In this document: positions 28,680 through 37,258 of the stretch, one piece after another
Position numbering within the stretch: the stretch's first letter is position 1
How the letters are laid out: each line of letters starts with the position of its first letter
DNA from: Colwellia sp. MB3u-45
GTDB lineage: Bacteria; Pseudomonadota; Gammaproteobacteria; Enterobacterales; Alteromonadaceae
Reading direction: 5' to 3'
Assembly: GCF_014077005.1 (NCBI RefSeq)
Contig: NZ_JACGVC010000044.1
Coordinates: 558,001 to 622,000 of the forward strand
DNA length: 64,000 nt
Notes under the pieces: generated by a model
Told to the model about the DNA's origin: nothing
Databases searched by the model: none
What the model saw: the letters and a program-made list of their open reading frames with translations, nothing else
Translations under genes and position numbers: made by a program

Positions 28680-28710
28680 AGCAAGATTAGTCATATGATT
28701 AATCTTGCTA
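28680..28710 (+). terminator. Hairpin after the DUF2999-type gene
   Basis: Inverted repeat AGCAAGATTA / TAATCTTGCT around a 10-nt loop that is itself partly palindromic (TCATATGA), a few bases after the stop. It has no T run, so efficiency is doubtful. Confidence 0.5.
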
Positions 28711-28880
28711 ACAAAAGACTGATAATGATTTCAGCCTTTTGTAAACTGTAGCGTTAAGTTATCGCGTTAAGTAATAGTGGCAAATTATAGCGATAAATGA
28801 TCAGTAAGCTTTGTGCTATTTCCCTATAAATTATCCCTATAAATTTTCGCTATCAGTTACGCCTGGTTTGTATAAACAAT

Positions 28881-29543
28881 TTATTCGACCCGAATTGTTG
28901 CTTTAATAATTTTCACTGTTTTTTCTGTTCGACCAGAGCGACTACCTAAGCTTTCAATGGCAGGCAGTGTTGTCTCTAAGCCCTCAACCACCTCACCAAA
29001 AATGGTATGTTTACCATCTAACCAAGGTGTGGCGGCAAAGGTAATAAAAAACTGACTGCCATCAGTATTTGGTCCAGAGTTTGCCATGCTCAGTAACCCC
29101 GGCTTATCGTGACTTAATGTGCCGCTAAATTCCCCCGCATATTTATAACCTGGGTTGCCGCTACCATTACCTAATGGGTCGCCACCTTGCGCCATAAAGT
29201 TATTGATCACACGATGAAAAACCAAATCATCGTAAAAGCCAAGTTTTGTTAAGTAAATTGTACTTGTTGCATGCATTGGTGTGGTCTCTGGGAATAACTT
29301 AACCACCAATTTTCCTTCAGTAGTGTCTAACTCCCAAAAATATTGTGCTTCTGGGTCAAACCTTACCATTTCAGGTTTTTCTAGTGTGGTTTTCCAATCA
29401 CCTTGAGTTTTATCTATTTCTTGCTTTTCAAGATAAGCATTAACCGATTTTACGGCGGGATCTGAGTTAAAACAACCAGACAATGCTATTAATAATAATG
29501 AGATTAAGCTTGTTTTTAGCAATGAAAAATGAATTTTTAGCAT
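28881..29543 (-). CDS. Cyclophilin-type peptidyl-prolyl isomerase, lipoprotein
   Basis: Peptidyl-prolyl cis-trans isomerase of the cyclophilin family, 220 residues. Residues 1-24 form a lipoprotein signal with lipobox LSGC24, so it is probably anchored in the envelope rather than free like PpiA. The cyclophilin domain (about residues 65-220) shows [15 protein letters not shown], the catalytic Arg/Phe region, and then [23 protein letters not shown], spread over the active site, with the conserved [10 protein letters not shown]. Its role is envelope protein folding. It is monocistronic; the 120-bp gap to the next minus-strand gene leaves co-transcription possible. Confidence 0.92.
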   Translation of the reverse strand: MLKIHFSLLKTSLISLLLIALSGCFNSDPAVKSVNAYLEKQEIDKTQGDWKTTLEKPEMVRFDPEAQYFWELDTTEGKLVVKLFPETTPMHATSTIYLTKLGFYDDLVFHRVINNFMAQGGDPLGNGSGNPGYKYAGEFSGTLSHDKPGLLSMANSGPNTDGSQFFITFAATPWLDGKHTIFGEVVEGLETTLPAIESLGSRSGRTEKTVKIIKATIRVE

Positions 29544-29662
29544 GTAACTGCTTCCTTTATATATTGGCTAATATGAGTTTATATCAGGCAATTTGTAATA
29601 TCAGACGATAGATTAGTTAATTATTCACGGTTGAGCAATTGTAATTTTATGATTTTAATCAC

Positions 29663-30676
29663 TTATTTAGGCAATAACGCCATGCCAGTAAAAATAGCTT
29701 TTCGTTGCAAACTTAATTTAGCACGGTTATTTAATTTGATATCACCATTAATGACTTCGACGCCTAATGAACTTAATAGTGTTAAATAATCAGGAATAGC
29801 GTAACTGTCTGAAAAATCAGTTAATAACCGGCTGAAAATTTCACTTTGGCTTAATTCATCTAGTTTTTGTGTTATGTCTGTCGCGCTTAGGTATTGGTTA
29901 AAGCAGCAAGCTTGGAGTGCTTTTAAGGCTAAATCTAATGAATAAGGTTTAGCCGCGTTTTTTGATAATGCTCTTAAGGCAATATCAGCTTTAAGCCAAT
30001 AAAGCGCACCACTCCAGTAAATGCGCATATAGTTATGGTTTTGACTGATGTGATCACTGACATAAGCTAATTTTTGGTGCGCATAGTTTTGCTGTTTATT
30101 ACCGCGTTCAAAGCCTTCATAAAGTTTTTGCCACAGAGTTTGTTCATCAAACATGCCCATTCTGGCTTGGGTAATATTTTGATAATAACTGGCTAATCCT
30201 TCAGAAAACCATCTAGCGTCAGCGGCATCATAAGGGATCAGTAAATGACTAAATTCGTGATAAATGGTCCAATCAGCTTTTAAAGCGTCGAGACTAGTAT
30301 TGAGGTTAACCACTAGAGTAACGGTGGGTGGTGACGAGCGATTTACTTCTCCCCAAGGCACGGCACTAGTACCTTGGTTGCTGGCTTCAATAACCGTCAG
30401 AAAATTCTCAACCGGTAATGCACCATAAACTAACCTCAAAGCCTGGTTGGCATGAATAACCCAATCGGTAAGTAGCGGTTTTTTATGCTCTGGAATATTG
30501 TTGGCAAATTTTATCTTAGGTAATGTTACCCTGTTATGAGTGTTTGGCTTTATAGCTGCTGGCGGCGTTAAAACCATAGCGCTAGCGTTATTAATAAAAC
30601 AGCCACTAAGAACTATGGCTGCAAAAGCAAGGTTTAAAAATAAGTGGCAAGGCTTAGCTGTGATTTGATTCCCCAT
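29663..30676 (-). CDS. Lipoprotein gluzincin-like metallopeptidase
   Basis: A 337-residue probable lipoprotein (lipobox LSGC26) with a zinc metallopeptidase signature H140-E141-x-x-H144 in YHEFSHLLIP and the likely third ligand E159 in WFSEGLASYY. This pattern is shared with M1/M61 peptidases. The N-terminal part has strand-rich sequence. The region after about residue 200 is helical and ends with a PDZ-less tail, shorter than M61 enzymes. It is probably periplasmic or outer-membrane-anchored; the substrate is unknown. The assigned ATG30676 follows an AGAGGA motif about 12 nt upstream. Confidence 0.82.
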   Translation of the reverse strand: MGNQITAKPCHLFLNLAFAAIVLSGCFINNASAMVLTPPAAIKPNTHNRVTLPKIKFANNIPEHKKPLLTDWVIHANQALRLVYGALPVENFLTVIEASNQGTSAVPWGEVNRSSPPTVTLVVNLNTSLDALKADWTIYHEFSHLLIPYDAADARWFSEGLASYYQNITQARMGMFDEQTLWQKLYEGFERGNKQQNYAHQKLAYVSDHISQNHNYMRIYWSGALYWLKADIALRALSKNAAKPYSLDLALKALQACCFNQYLSATDITQKLDELSQSEIFSRLLTDFSDSYAIPDYLTLLSSLGVEVINGDIKLNNRAKLSLQRKAIFTGMALLPK

Positions 30677-31078
30677 GTTATTAATTATCCTCTGAGCTCG
30701 AGCTATTTAATGGCTATCTCATTGCTAGTGTAATTTACTAGCGCATTTTGAGCTGATATTTCTGGTTATTGTCCAACAGCTAATTTTAGTTAATGCGAGT
30801 TATGATCTAGCTATGAAAATTAAAATAAGCCTGCTTATTTGCTTGGATCATGGCGTTATATTTATCGCCTGTAGCTTGGCATTTATAGGATTAATTTCCA
30901 GTAATAAAACCAAGTTACACTATAGCCTGTGCGAACATCATCGTGATAAAAATAAATTATTTTTGTAAATTTATATTACCCTGTAGTATGACTTATAGCG
31001 CTAAAAACCAGCGACTAACTATTAAGTAATACTATTAAGTCATACTATTAATTTTACTATTTAGCTAAAGGATTGATG
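30677..31078. other. Intergenic region between divergent genes
   Basis: Contains one 51-codon frame (30813-30968, plus strand) with a hydrophobic segment but no ribosome site, which I do not call. Near 31012-31050 a short ACTATTAAGTAAT motif is repeated three times imperfectly. No other structure seen. Confidence 0.4.
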
Positions 31079-31903
31079 ATGAAAAAATTCACTTCATTTT
31101 ATACTGTTTTATTTTTACTGAGCACAATATTTAGCCCGTTTAGTTCGGCTAAAGCCAGCAGTGACGCTGACGTTACCCAATATATGGCGCTTTCGGGCAT
31201 TAATGTTGCGCTTAATGGTATTCCTGCGCAAATGAGTGCGATGAACCAACAAATGCAAATGACCGCTAAAGATCCTGAACAAGCGCAAAAGGTCATGAAT
31301 TTGTTATTAAATGCTTGGCGATTAGAGGATGTTAAACAAGTGGTTTTTGAGCATATAAAAGACAACTTTTCTGCAGGCGAAATGCAAAAGTTACTGACTT
31401 GGCTTAATAGCGACTTAGCACGAAGAATCAAAATGGCTGAAGCAAAAGCTTCGACGCCAAGTTTTAACCAAGATTTGATGAATTATATGGCGATATTGCA
31501 AACAACGCAGACAACGACAGAACGCATTAACGTAGTGAGAAATTTTGTTGAAACGACCAACTTAGTCGAGCATTCGCTAAACATTGTTACGGCAGTGGCC
31601 AAAGGTACTATTGAAGGTTTGATGGTCGCAAACCCAGGCCAAGGTATTAATGAAATGCAAATTCAAACACAACTAACACAAATGGAAGCTATGATGAGGC
31701 CAGGGTTAGAGCAGCAAATGATCATGGTTTCTTATTTTATTTATCAGTCATTAACCGAGCAAGAAATCGCACAATATACGCAATTTTATCAACAACCCTT
31801 AGGTCAAAAAGAGTTAACTGTCATGTATGAAGGTATAGGCCAAGCGTTAAATTATTGGTCTACTATCGCGTTTGAAGATATTGCTGCAGAATTTATCGAA
31901 TAA
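31079..31903 (+). CDS. DUF2059-like secreted protein
   Basis: A 274-residue exported protein with a signal peptide (about residues 1-26, KKFTSFYTVLFLL...SSAKA). The mature part is helical and resembles DUF2059-type proteins: repeated segments around DNFSAGEMQKLLTWLNSDLARR and LTEQEIAQYTQFYQQPLGQK follow the pattern of a helix followed by a short 'x-x-F-Y-x-x-P-x-G' motif. Its function is unknown; it is probably periplasmic. TTG31073, ATG31076 and ATG31079 are consecutive in-frame candidates. ATG31079 has the best spacing (6 nt) from AAAGGA at 31067-31072. Confidence 0.8.
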   Translation: MKKFTSFYTVLFLLSTIFSPFSSAKASSDADVTQYMALSGINVALNGIPAQMSAMNQQMQMTAKDPEQAQKVMNLLLNAWRLEDVKQVVFEHIKDNFSAGEMQKLLTWLNSDLARRIKMAEAKASTPSFNQDLMNYMAILQTTQTTTERINVVRNFVETTNLVEHSLNIVTAVAKGTIEGLMVANPGQGINEMQIQTQLTQMEAMMRPGLEQQMIMVSYFIYQSLTEQEIAQYTQFYQQPLGQKELTVMYEGIGQALNYWSTIAFEDIAAEFIE

Positions 31904-31932
31904 ATCACTTTTATATCATGGTTTGTAGCTTA

Positions 31933-31962
31933 AAGGCGAAAGTGTCACTTTCGCCTTTTTTA
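31933..31962 (+). terminator. Rho-independent terminator
   Basis: Stem AAGGCGAAAGTG / CACTTTCGCCTT closely spaced, followed by six Ts, 30 bp after the DUF2059-like gene. Confidence 0.92.
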
Positions 31963-32182
31963 CAAGTATATTGGCAAGCCATAATACTTAGTCAGTGAAT
32001 AAAAAAACACCAAGTATTCAGCTGCATAGCTAGACAGTTAGATAGTGTCAGAAGAGGCGTCAAAGTATAACTATCATAGCTAGAACGGCATTTAGCGACA
32101 ACTTGACGAGCTAACGCCACTTAAAATGCAAACGGTGCTAATTGCACACAGGTATGAGACTTTAAATACTATGGGAAATAAA

Positions 32183-32665
32183 ATGATCAAGCATAAAGTG
32201 AGCGAGAGCGAAATAACCGACAGCGAAATAACAGACACTGACCCAAGGCTTCAGTATGTCGGTTTTTGGCTAAGGTTTGGCGCAAGCGTTATTGACTCAA
32301 TCATACTCATCATGTTCACTTACCCTTTTTTGTTTCTAATTTATGGTGGTCAGTATTTCGATTCAGCTAAGTCGGTTCAAGGTTTTTCGGATGTTATGAT
32401 TACTTATGCCTTTCCAATTATTGCGACTATTTTATTCTGGATTTATAAGTCAGCTACGCCGGGTAAAATTTTGCTACAAGCAAAAATTGTCGATGAAAAA
32501 ACGGGTGATAAACCGACAGTTAAACAGTCTGTCATCCGATATTTTGCTTACTACGTTTCCTTGATCCCATTAGGTTTGGGCTTTTTCTGGATTGCTTGGG
32601 ATGACAAGAAACAGGGTTGGCATGACAAAATTGCGGGTACGATTGTTATTCGTTGTCATCAGTAA
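32183..32665 (+). CDS. RDD family membrane protein
   Basis: Integral membrane protein of 160 residues with the RDD domain. Conserved Arg in GFWLRFGASVIDS and Asp residues sit at the start of helix 1, and the SATPGKILLQAKIVDEKTG segment is diagnostic. The C-terminal helix is followed by WDDKKQGWHDKIAGT. Three to four transmembrane helices are predicted. RDD proteins are small transport-like proteins of mostly unknown function; some act in sodium or pH homeostasis. I prefer ATG32183, which has GGGA (32173-32176) 6 nt upstream, over an ATG at 32126 with no ribosome site. Confidence 0.85.
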   Translation: MIKHKVSESEITDSEITDTDPRLQYVGFWLRFGASVIDSIILIMFTYPFLFLIYGGQYFDSAKSVQGFSDVMITYAFPIIATILFWIYKSATPGKILLQAKIVDEKTGDKPTVKQSVIRYFAYYVSLIPLGLGFFWIAWDDKKQGWHDKIAGTIVIRCHQ

Positions 32666-32727
32666 TTTTAAAGGCTAGCGTAATCAAGTAAGCTGCTGCT
32701 ATCTCACTTCATATATTAGGTTCTTTT

Positions 32728-33555
32728 ATGTCAACTAAGTCTATTTTAATTACGGGTTGCTCAAGCGGCATTGGCTTACACGCAGCGCTAACACTTTCAG
32801 CGCGCGGTTATCAGGTATTTGCTACCGCGCGAAAAGCGCAAGACGTTACCGAACTGCAAGCAAAAGGCCTAAGCGCTTATCAGTTAGATCTCACCGAGCC
32901 TGAAAGTATTAGCCAAACCCTTGCCCAAGTACTTGAAATAACCGGTGGACGCTTGGATTATTTATTTAATAACGGCGCCTATGGTCAGCCAGGCGCATTG
33001 GAAGACCTGCCTACCGCAGCATTAAGAGCACAATTTGAAACCAATGTTTTTGGCTGGCATGAACTTACCAAGCAAATAATTCCAGTGATGAAGCGCCAAG
33101 GCCATGGGCGTATTATTCAATGTAGTTCAGTATTAGGTTTTGTTTCTATGGCTTATCGGGGGGCTTACAATGCCTCAAAGTATGCTATTGAAGGCTTAAC
33201 AGACACCTTAAGATTAGAATTAAAAAGTGCTAATATTGCGGTGATTTTACTAGAGCCAGGACCTATTAATACAGAGTTTAGAGCCAATGCGTTGGCGGCT
33301 ATTCAAGCCCATATCGATATCGAGGCCAGCGATCACAAAGTGCAATATCAACAGCAAATTGCGCGCTTAAGTAGTGAAAAATCAAATGCGCCTTTCACCT
33401 TAGAGCCATTAGATGTTACTCAGGCTTTGATTCATGCCTTAGAAAGTAAACGACCTAAATTGCGTTATAGAATCACAATGCCAACGAAAATTTTTGCTTT
33501 GTTAAAGCGCCTATTGCCAGCACGTTGGTTAGATTATTTACTCGCAAAAGGGTGA
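32728..33555 (+). CDS. Short-chain dehydrogenase/reductase
   Basis: Classical SDR oxidoreductase of 275 residues. It has the cofactor-binding TGCSSGIG (residues 9-16), NNGAYG in place of the usual NNAG, the catalytic Ser in QCSSVLG, and YNASK with Tyr and Lys of the active site. It resembles the YbbO-like group (probably NADP-dependent; ARK after the second strand suggests NADP preference). The substrate is unknown, possibly a retinol- or steroid-like alcohol or a fatty aldehyde. It follows the RDD gene by 62 bp and may be co-transcribed. Confidence 0.9.
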   Translation: MSTKSILITGCSSGIGLHAALTLSARGYQVFATARKAQDVTELQAKGLSAYQLDLTEPESISQTLAQVLEITGGRLDYLFNNGAYGQPGALEDLPTAALRAQFETNVFGWHELTKQIIPVMKRQGHGRIIQCSSVLGFVSMAYRGAYNASKYAIEGLTDTLRLELKSANIAVILLEPGPINTEFRANALAAIQAHIDIEASDHKVQYQQQIARLSSEKSNAPFTLEPLDVTQALIHALESKRPKLRYRITMPTKIFALLKRLLPARWLDYLLAKG

Positions 33556-33582
33556 TTGGTTAGCTTGTGCTAGATTTATATT

Positions 33583-33606
33583 TTAGATTTAGATTTAGAT
33601 TTAGAT
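33583..33606. repeat. Hexanucleotide repeat (TTAGAT)4
   Basis: Four exact TTAGAT units directly downstream of the SDR gene, in non-coding DNA. Confidence 0.9.
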
Positions 33607-33802
33607 TTTAAAGTTTTAATTTTTATATCCTGAATAATAGCCATAAAAAACAGGGCTACTATTCAAAGATAGCTCAGTTATATCCTGAGTTGAATTAGCG
33701 CTTGAATAGGTAGATATGTGGATATGCCTTTATTATTTGAAGCTAAAGAAAAAATAGGCGAGGTGTGGCTATTAGCACACGCTCGCAAAGACATTTTAAA
33801 CG

Positions 33803-36082
33803 CTAAATTTTCTCAATAGAAACGGCGATTGATTTAGAAGTAGGTGTGCCACAATGATCCGCGGTGCTTTCTAACGGCACTAGTGGATTAGTTTCTGGAT
33901 AATATGCCGCCACACAGCCGGCTGGAATAATATATTGAACGACTTTAAAGTCAGTGACTGTACGTACTATATTGTCATTTGATACTGTGGTTATTTTTAC
34001 TTTGTCACCATTTTTTAATTGCTGTTTCACCATATCGTCTGCATTAACGAAAATCACCCGGCGTTCACCATATATGCCGCGATAACGATCGTCCATACCA
34101 TAAATGGAGGTATTGTACTGGTCGTGTGAACGCAGTGTTTGTAAGGTTAAAATAGGTTTGTCAGTAAAGGCTTCGGCAACTTCATGAGCTAATTTTTCAG
34201 GTAGTTGGGTATCGGAAAAAGTGGCTTTTTCTGCACTTGTTTTCCATTGGCGCTGCGCGGCTTCATTCTCTAAATGAAAGCCTCTACCTACTTTAATACG
34301 CTGATTATAATCATGAAAGCCTGGTAAAACTTTACTAATGTCTGCTCTAATTAAGCCGTAGTCGTTCATTAAACTTGTCCAGTCAACGACGCTATCGCCC
34401 ACTGCAGCCATTGCCATTGAAGCTACGATGGCGGTTTCTGAACGTAAATGTTCGGAGGCAGGTTCATTTTGCCCCGTTGAGCTATGTACCATGCTCATGG
34501 AGTCTTCTACGGTAATACATTGTTCGCCACTTTTTTGGCGGTCAATTTCAGTGCGGCCTAAACAGGGAAGAATTAACGCCTGTTTACCGGTAATAACATG
34601 GCTGCGATTGAGCTTAGTGCTAATTTGAACCGTTAAATCACATTGTCTTAATGCCTGATAAGTTCTTGTGGTATCTGGTGTTGCGGCGGCAAAGTTACCG
34701 CCTAAAGCAATAAACACTTTTGCTTTACCCGCCAGCATAGTATGTAACGAATCAACCGTATTTAGCCCATGTTCGCGTGGGGTTTTAAAAGCATAATGCT
34801 TATCTAAAGCGTCAAGAAATTCCATTGGTGGCTGCTCGTTAATGCCAACCGTGCGATTGCCTTGTACATTAGAATGACCGCGCACAGGGCAAGCGCCAGC
34901 GCCGGGCTTACCTATATTGCCTCTAAGCAAGAGCACATTAATAAGCTCTTGAATGGTTTTTACCGAGTGTTTATGTTGGGTGATGCCCATGGCCCAAGTA
35001 AAAATAACCTTTTTCTTACTGGCATAAATATCAGTAATTTGCTCAATGTCTTGTCGACTCAGTCCAGATTGGCTGACTATTTTTTCCCATGACGTTGCTT
35101 CAACACTGCGTTGATATGTGGCAAAATTATGACAATGTTCAGCAATAAAATCGCTATCTAGTACGGTTTCGTCTTGTTTAAAGCGTTCGAGTAATGATTT
35201 AGCAACACCACGTAAAATGGCCATATCGCCACTTAATCGCGGCGTGAAGTAATATTGACTAATATTAGTGCCGGTGAAAAGGATCATTTCTTTTGGGCTT
35301 TGTGGATCTAAAAATTGCTGTAAGCCACGTTCTTGCAAGTTATTAATGCTAACAATGGTCGCGCCTCGCTTACTTGCTTTTCTTAAAGTGCCTAGCATGC
35401 GTGGGTGATTAGTACCGGGGTTTTGGCCAAAAACGAAGATAGCATCAGCTTGATCAAAATCTGCCATTGTTACTGTGCCTTTGCTAGTGCCTATGCTGCT
35501 AGTCATGGCGATGCCAGAAGCTTCATGACACATATTGGAACAGTCAGGAAAGTTATTAGTCCCTAATACTCGACCAAATAACTGATACATATAAGCCGCT
35601 TCATTGCTGGCTCGGCCCGATGTATATAACAGTGCCTCATCTGGTGAGGGCAACTGCTGTAATTGGTCAGCGATAACTTTAAAGGCATCATCCCAACTTA
35701 TAGCTTGGTAGTGATCACTTTTACCATCAAAAAACATCGGTTGAGTTAAGCGACCACTTTTTTCTAGGGAATGATCATCCCATTGTTGTAGCTCGGTGAT
35801 TGAATGTTGTTTAAAAAACTCAGGACTCACTCTTTTACTGGTCGCCTCCCATGCAATAGCTTTTACACCATTTTCACAAAAATCTACTTTACCTGCGGTG
35901 TCAGAATCTCCCCACGCACAGCCTGGACAGTCAAAGCCACCGGGTTGATTAGCCCGTAATAAGGCCTTTACGTTTTTGGCGGCGTTTTCACTTTGGATCA
36001 AATGTTTAGCCGAGCTTTTAAGTGCTCCCCAGCCACCAGCCGGTGGTGAGTATGCAGGCGATGTTTTTGTAGGTTTTGACAT
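33803..36082 (-). CDS. ydeP: FdhF/YdeP-family molybdopterin oxidoreductase
   Basis: Putative molybdopterin-dependent oxidoreductase of the YdeP group, 759 residues, similar end to end to E. coli YdeP, which is linked to acid resistance. Landmarks: FDCPGCAWGD near the N-terminus, YTSGRASNEAAYMYQLFGR, NFPDCSNMCHEASG, GQNPGTNHPRML, a GNIGKPGAGACPVRGHSNVQG stretch (split by cofactor-binding loops), and the C-terminal MGD-binding LRSHDQYNTSIYG. There is no signal peptide, so it is cytoplasmic. No second subunit or FdhD gene lies nearby. The electron partner and substrate are unknown; the formate-dehydrogenase label is only family naming. Confidence 0.92.
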   Translation of the reverse strand: MSKPTKTSPAYSPPAGGWGALKSSAKHLIQSENAAKNVKALLRANQPGGFDCPGCAWGDSDTAGKVDFCENGVKAIAWEATSKRVSPEFFKQHSITELQQWDDHSLEKSGRLTQPMFFDGKSDHYQAISWDDAFKVIADQLQQLPSPDEALLYTSGRASNEAAYMYQLFGRVLGTNNFPDCSNMCHEASGIAMTSSIGTSKGTVTMADFDQADAIFVFGQNPGTNHPRMLGTLRKASKRGATIVSINNLQERGLQQFLDPQSPKEMILFTGTNISQYYFTPRLSGDMAILRGVAKSLLERFKQDETVLDSDFIAEHCHNFATYQRSVEATSWEKIVSQSGLSRQDIEQITDIYASKKKVIFTWAMGITQHKHSVKTIQELINVLLLRGNIGKPGAGACPVRGHSNVQGNRTVGINEQPPMEFLDALDKHYAFKTPREHGLNTVDSLHTMLAGKAKVFIALGGNFAAATPDTTRTYQALRQCDLTVQISTKLNRSHVITGKQALILPCLGRTEIDRQKSGEQCITVEDSMSMVHSSTGQNEPASEHLRSETAIVASMAMAAVGDSVVDWTSLMNDYGLIRADISKVLPGFHDYNQRIKVGRGFHLENEAAQRQWKTSAEKATFSDTQLPEKLAHEVAEAFTDKPILTLQTLRSHDQYNTSIYGMDDRYRGIYGERRVIFVNADDMVKQQLKNGDKVKITTVSNDNIVRTVTDFKVVQYIIPAGCVAAYYPETNPLVPLESTADHCGTPTSKSIAVSIEKI

Positions 36083-36127
36083 GTAAATTACCTCTTAAGG
36101 GAAGGTTTCAACTGACCATGATAAAAA

Positions 36128-36151
36128 TAAAACGGGGTTAGCCTCGTTTTC
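36128..36151 (-). terminator. Possible terminator after the binding-protein gene
   Basis: Stem AAAACGGGG / CCTCGTTTT (one G-T type mismatch) with a TTAG loop and T run. It lies between the periplasmic binding protein gene and the YdeP-type gene, both on the minus strand. Confidence 0.5.
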
Positions 36152-36358
36152 TATGTTGAATGGACCACTAACTGTTGGCTTGTGTGAGTGTTACTCATGC
36201 ATCTAATGATGTACGAGTGGCTTTAGCAATAAGTTCATACTGTTAAGGCCTAGCTAATAAGGCCAGCGATAAATAGAAATGGCCAGTTTTTTAGTAAAAA
36301 AATATTATACCTGTTATTTTATTAGCTGTAATATCTTAGCTGCTGCTGTCTCGAGCGT

Positions 36359-37258
36359 TTATAATGTTACCTTATACTTTTTGAACAACATGGCTTCTTT
36401 ATCGCCTTTTATTGACAAACGCCCCTCATTCCAAATTTTTATCAGTTCCTGTCTTCTTTTAGTCGGCATTTTTTTTGAGAAAATGGGTATTTCAAGTAAT
36501 TTTTTCTCTAAGCCGGGGCGCACAATTTTAAGCTTATCATGTAAGTTTAGCTTATTTAACATATGCTGAAGAACAAGTTCGTTATCGGCATATAAGTCGA
36601 CTCTGTTTTCGCTCATCATGAGAAATATTCGTTTAACTACATCATTATTACCCGCAACCACTTCAATTAAGTTCGAGTTCTTTGGCTCGTCGATATAATT
36701 TTGATATGAGACACTCATTGAGCTGTAATCCCAACCTGGCCCTGTTGCGATGCGTTTGCCTTTAATTGACTCAATACCATTATAGCGCCACGGATCATCT
36801 CGCCTGACGACAAAGGCGGTTAGGTATGAAAATGTTGCTTGGTTGGCATAGACGAAATTTTTTTCTGCTTGCTTTGAAAATAAATATTCTGGCAACATAT
36901 CACAAAGACCCTCTGCCACCATATCTAAACCTCTTGCTAATGGCACTTCATAATATTCTATTTTATAATTTTTTGAGCTGTATATTTGCGCTAACATATC
37001 GATAACAACACCACGCTCATTAGACGCTTCTGATGGGAATATCGTCATTGGAGCCCATTGGTCGTAGCAAACCTTTAATGTTTTAGCATGACTTAAATTG
37101 CTTATACTAGCTCCGGTAAAAAAGAGCATTATAAATAATAGGCAAGACACCTTTTTACCCTTTAACGCTTTATATTTCGATACGCTATTTTTTAAAATAT
37201 TAGTATTTGATATATCACCATTTGAGAGATTATTGTTTGAGAGATTACCTTTCGACAT
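36359..37258 (-). CDS. Periplasmic solute-binding-like protein
   Basis: Substrate-binding protein of the SBP_bac_3 (amino-acid binding) fold, 299 residues. After the signal it shows KTLKVCYDQWAPMTI, GVVIDMLAQIYSSKNYKIEYYEVP and LARGLDMVAEGLCDML, a typical start of the family. The N-terminus before the hydrophobic signal core (about residues 35-55) is unusually long and repetitive (NLSNNNLSNGDIS). A GTG further in, with AAAGGG upstream, could give a shorter signal peptide. ATG37258 has AAAGGA 7 nt upstream. It overlaps the end of the upstream membrane diguanylate cyclase gene by 14 bp and has no transporter genes nearby, so it probably serves as the sensor partner of that cyclase. Confidence 0.82.
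   Translation of the reverse strand: MSKGNLSNNNLSNGDISNTNILKNSVSKYKALKGKKVSCLLFIMLFFTGASISNLSHAKTLKVCYDQWAPMTIFPSEASNERGVVIDMLAQIYSSKNYKIEYYEVPLARGLDMVAEGLCDMLPEYLFSKQAEKNFVYANQATFSYLTAFVVRRDDPWRYNGIESIKGKRIATGPGWDYSSMSVSYQNYIDEPKNSNLIEVVAGNNDVVKRIFLMMSENRVDLYADNELVLQHMLNKLNLHDKLKIVRPGLEKKLLEIPIFSKKMPTKRRQELIKIWNEGRLSIKGDKEAMLFKKYKVTL

Noticed and set aside
30813-30968. 51-codon frame with a hydrophobic stretch
   Set aside because: It has no ribosome site and no recognisable family; the hydrophobic stretch could be chance in AT-rich DNA.
36279-36569. 96-residue plus-strand frame over the binding-protein gene
   Set aside because: It is antisense to the SBP gene with no ribosome site.
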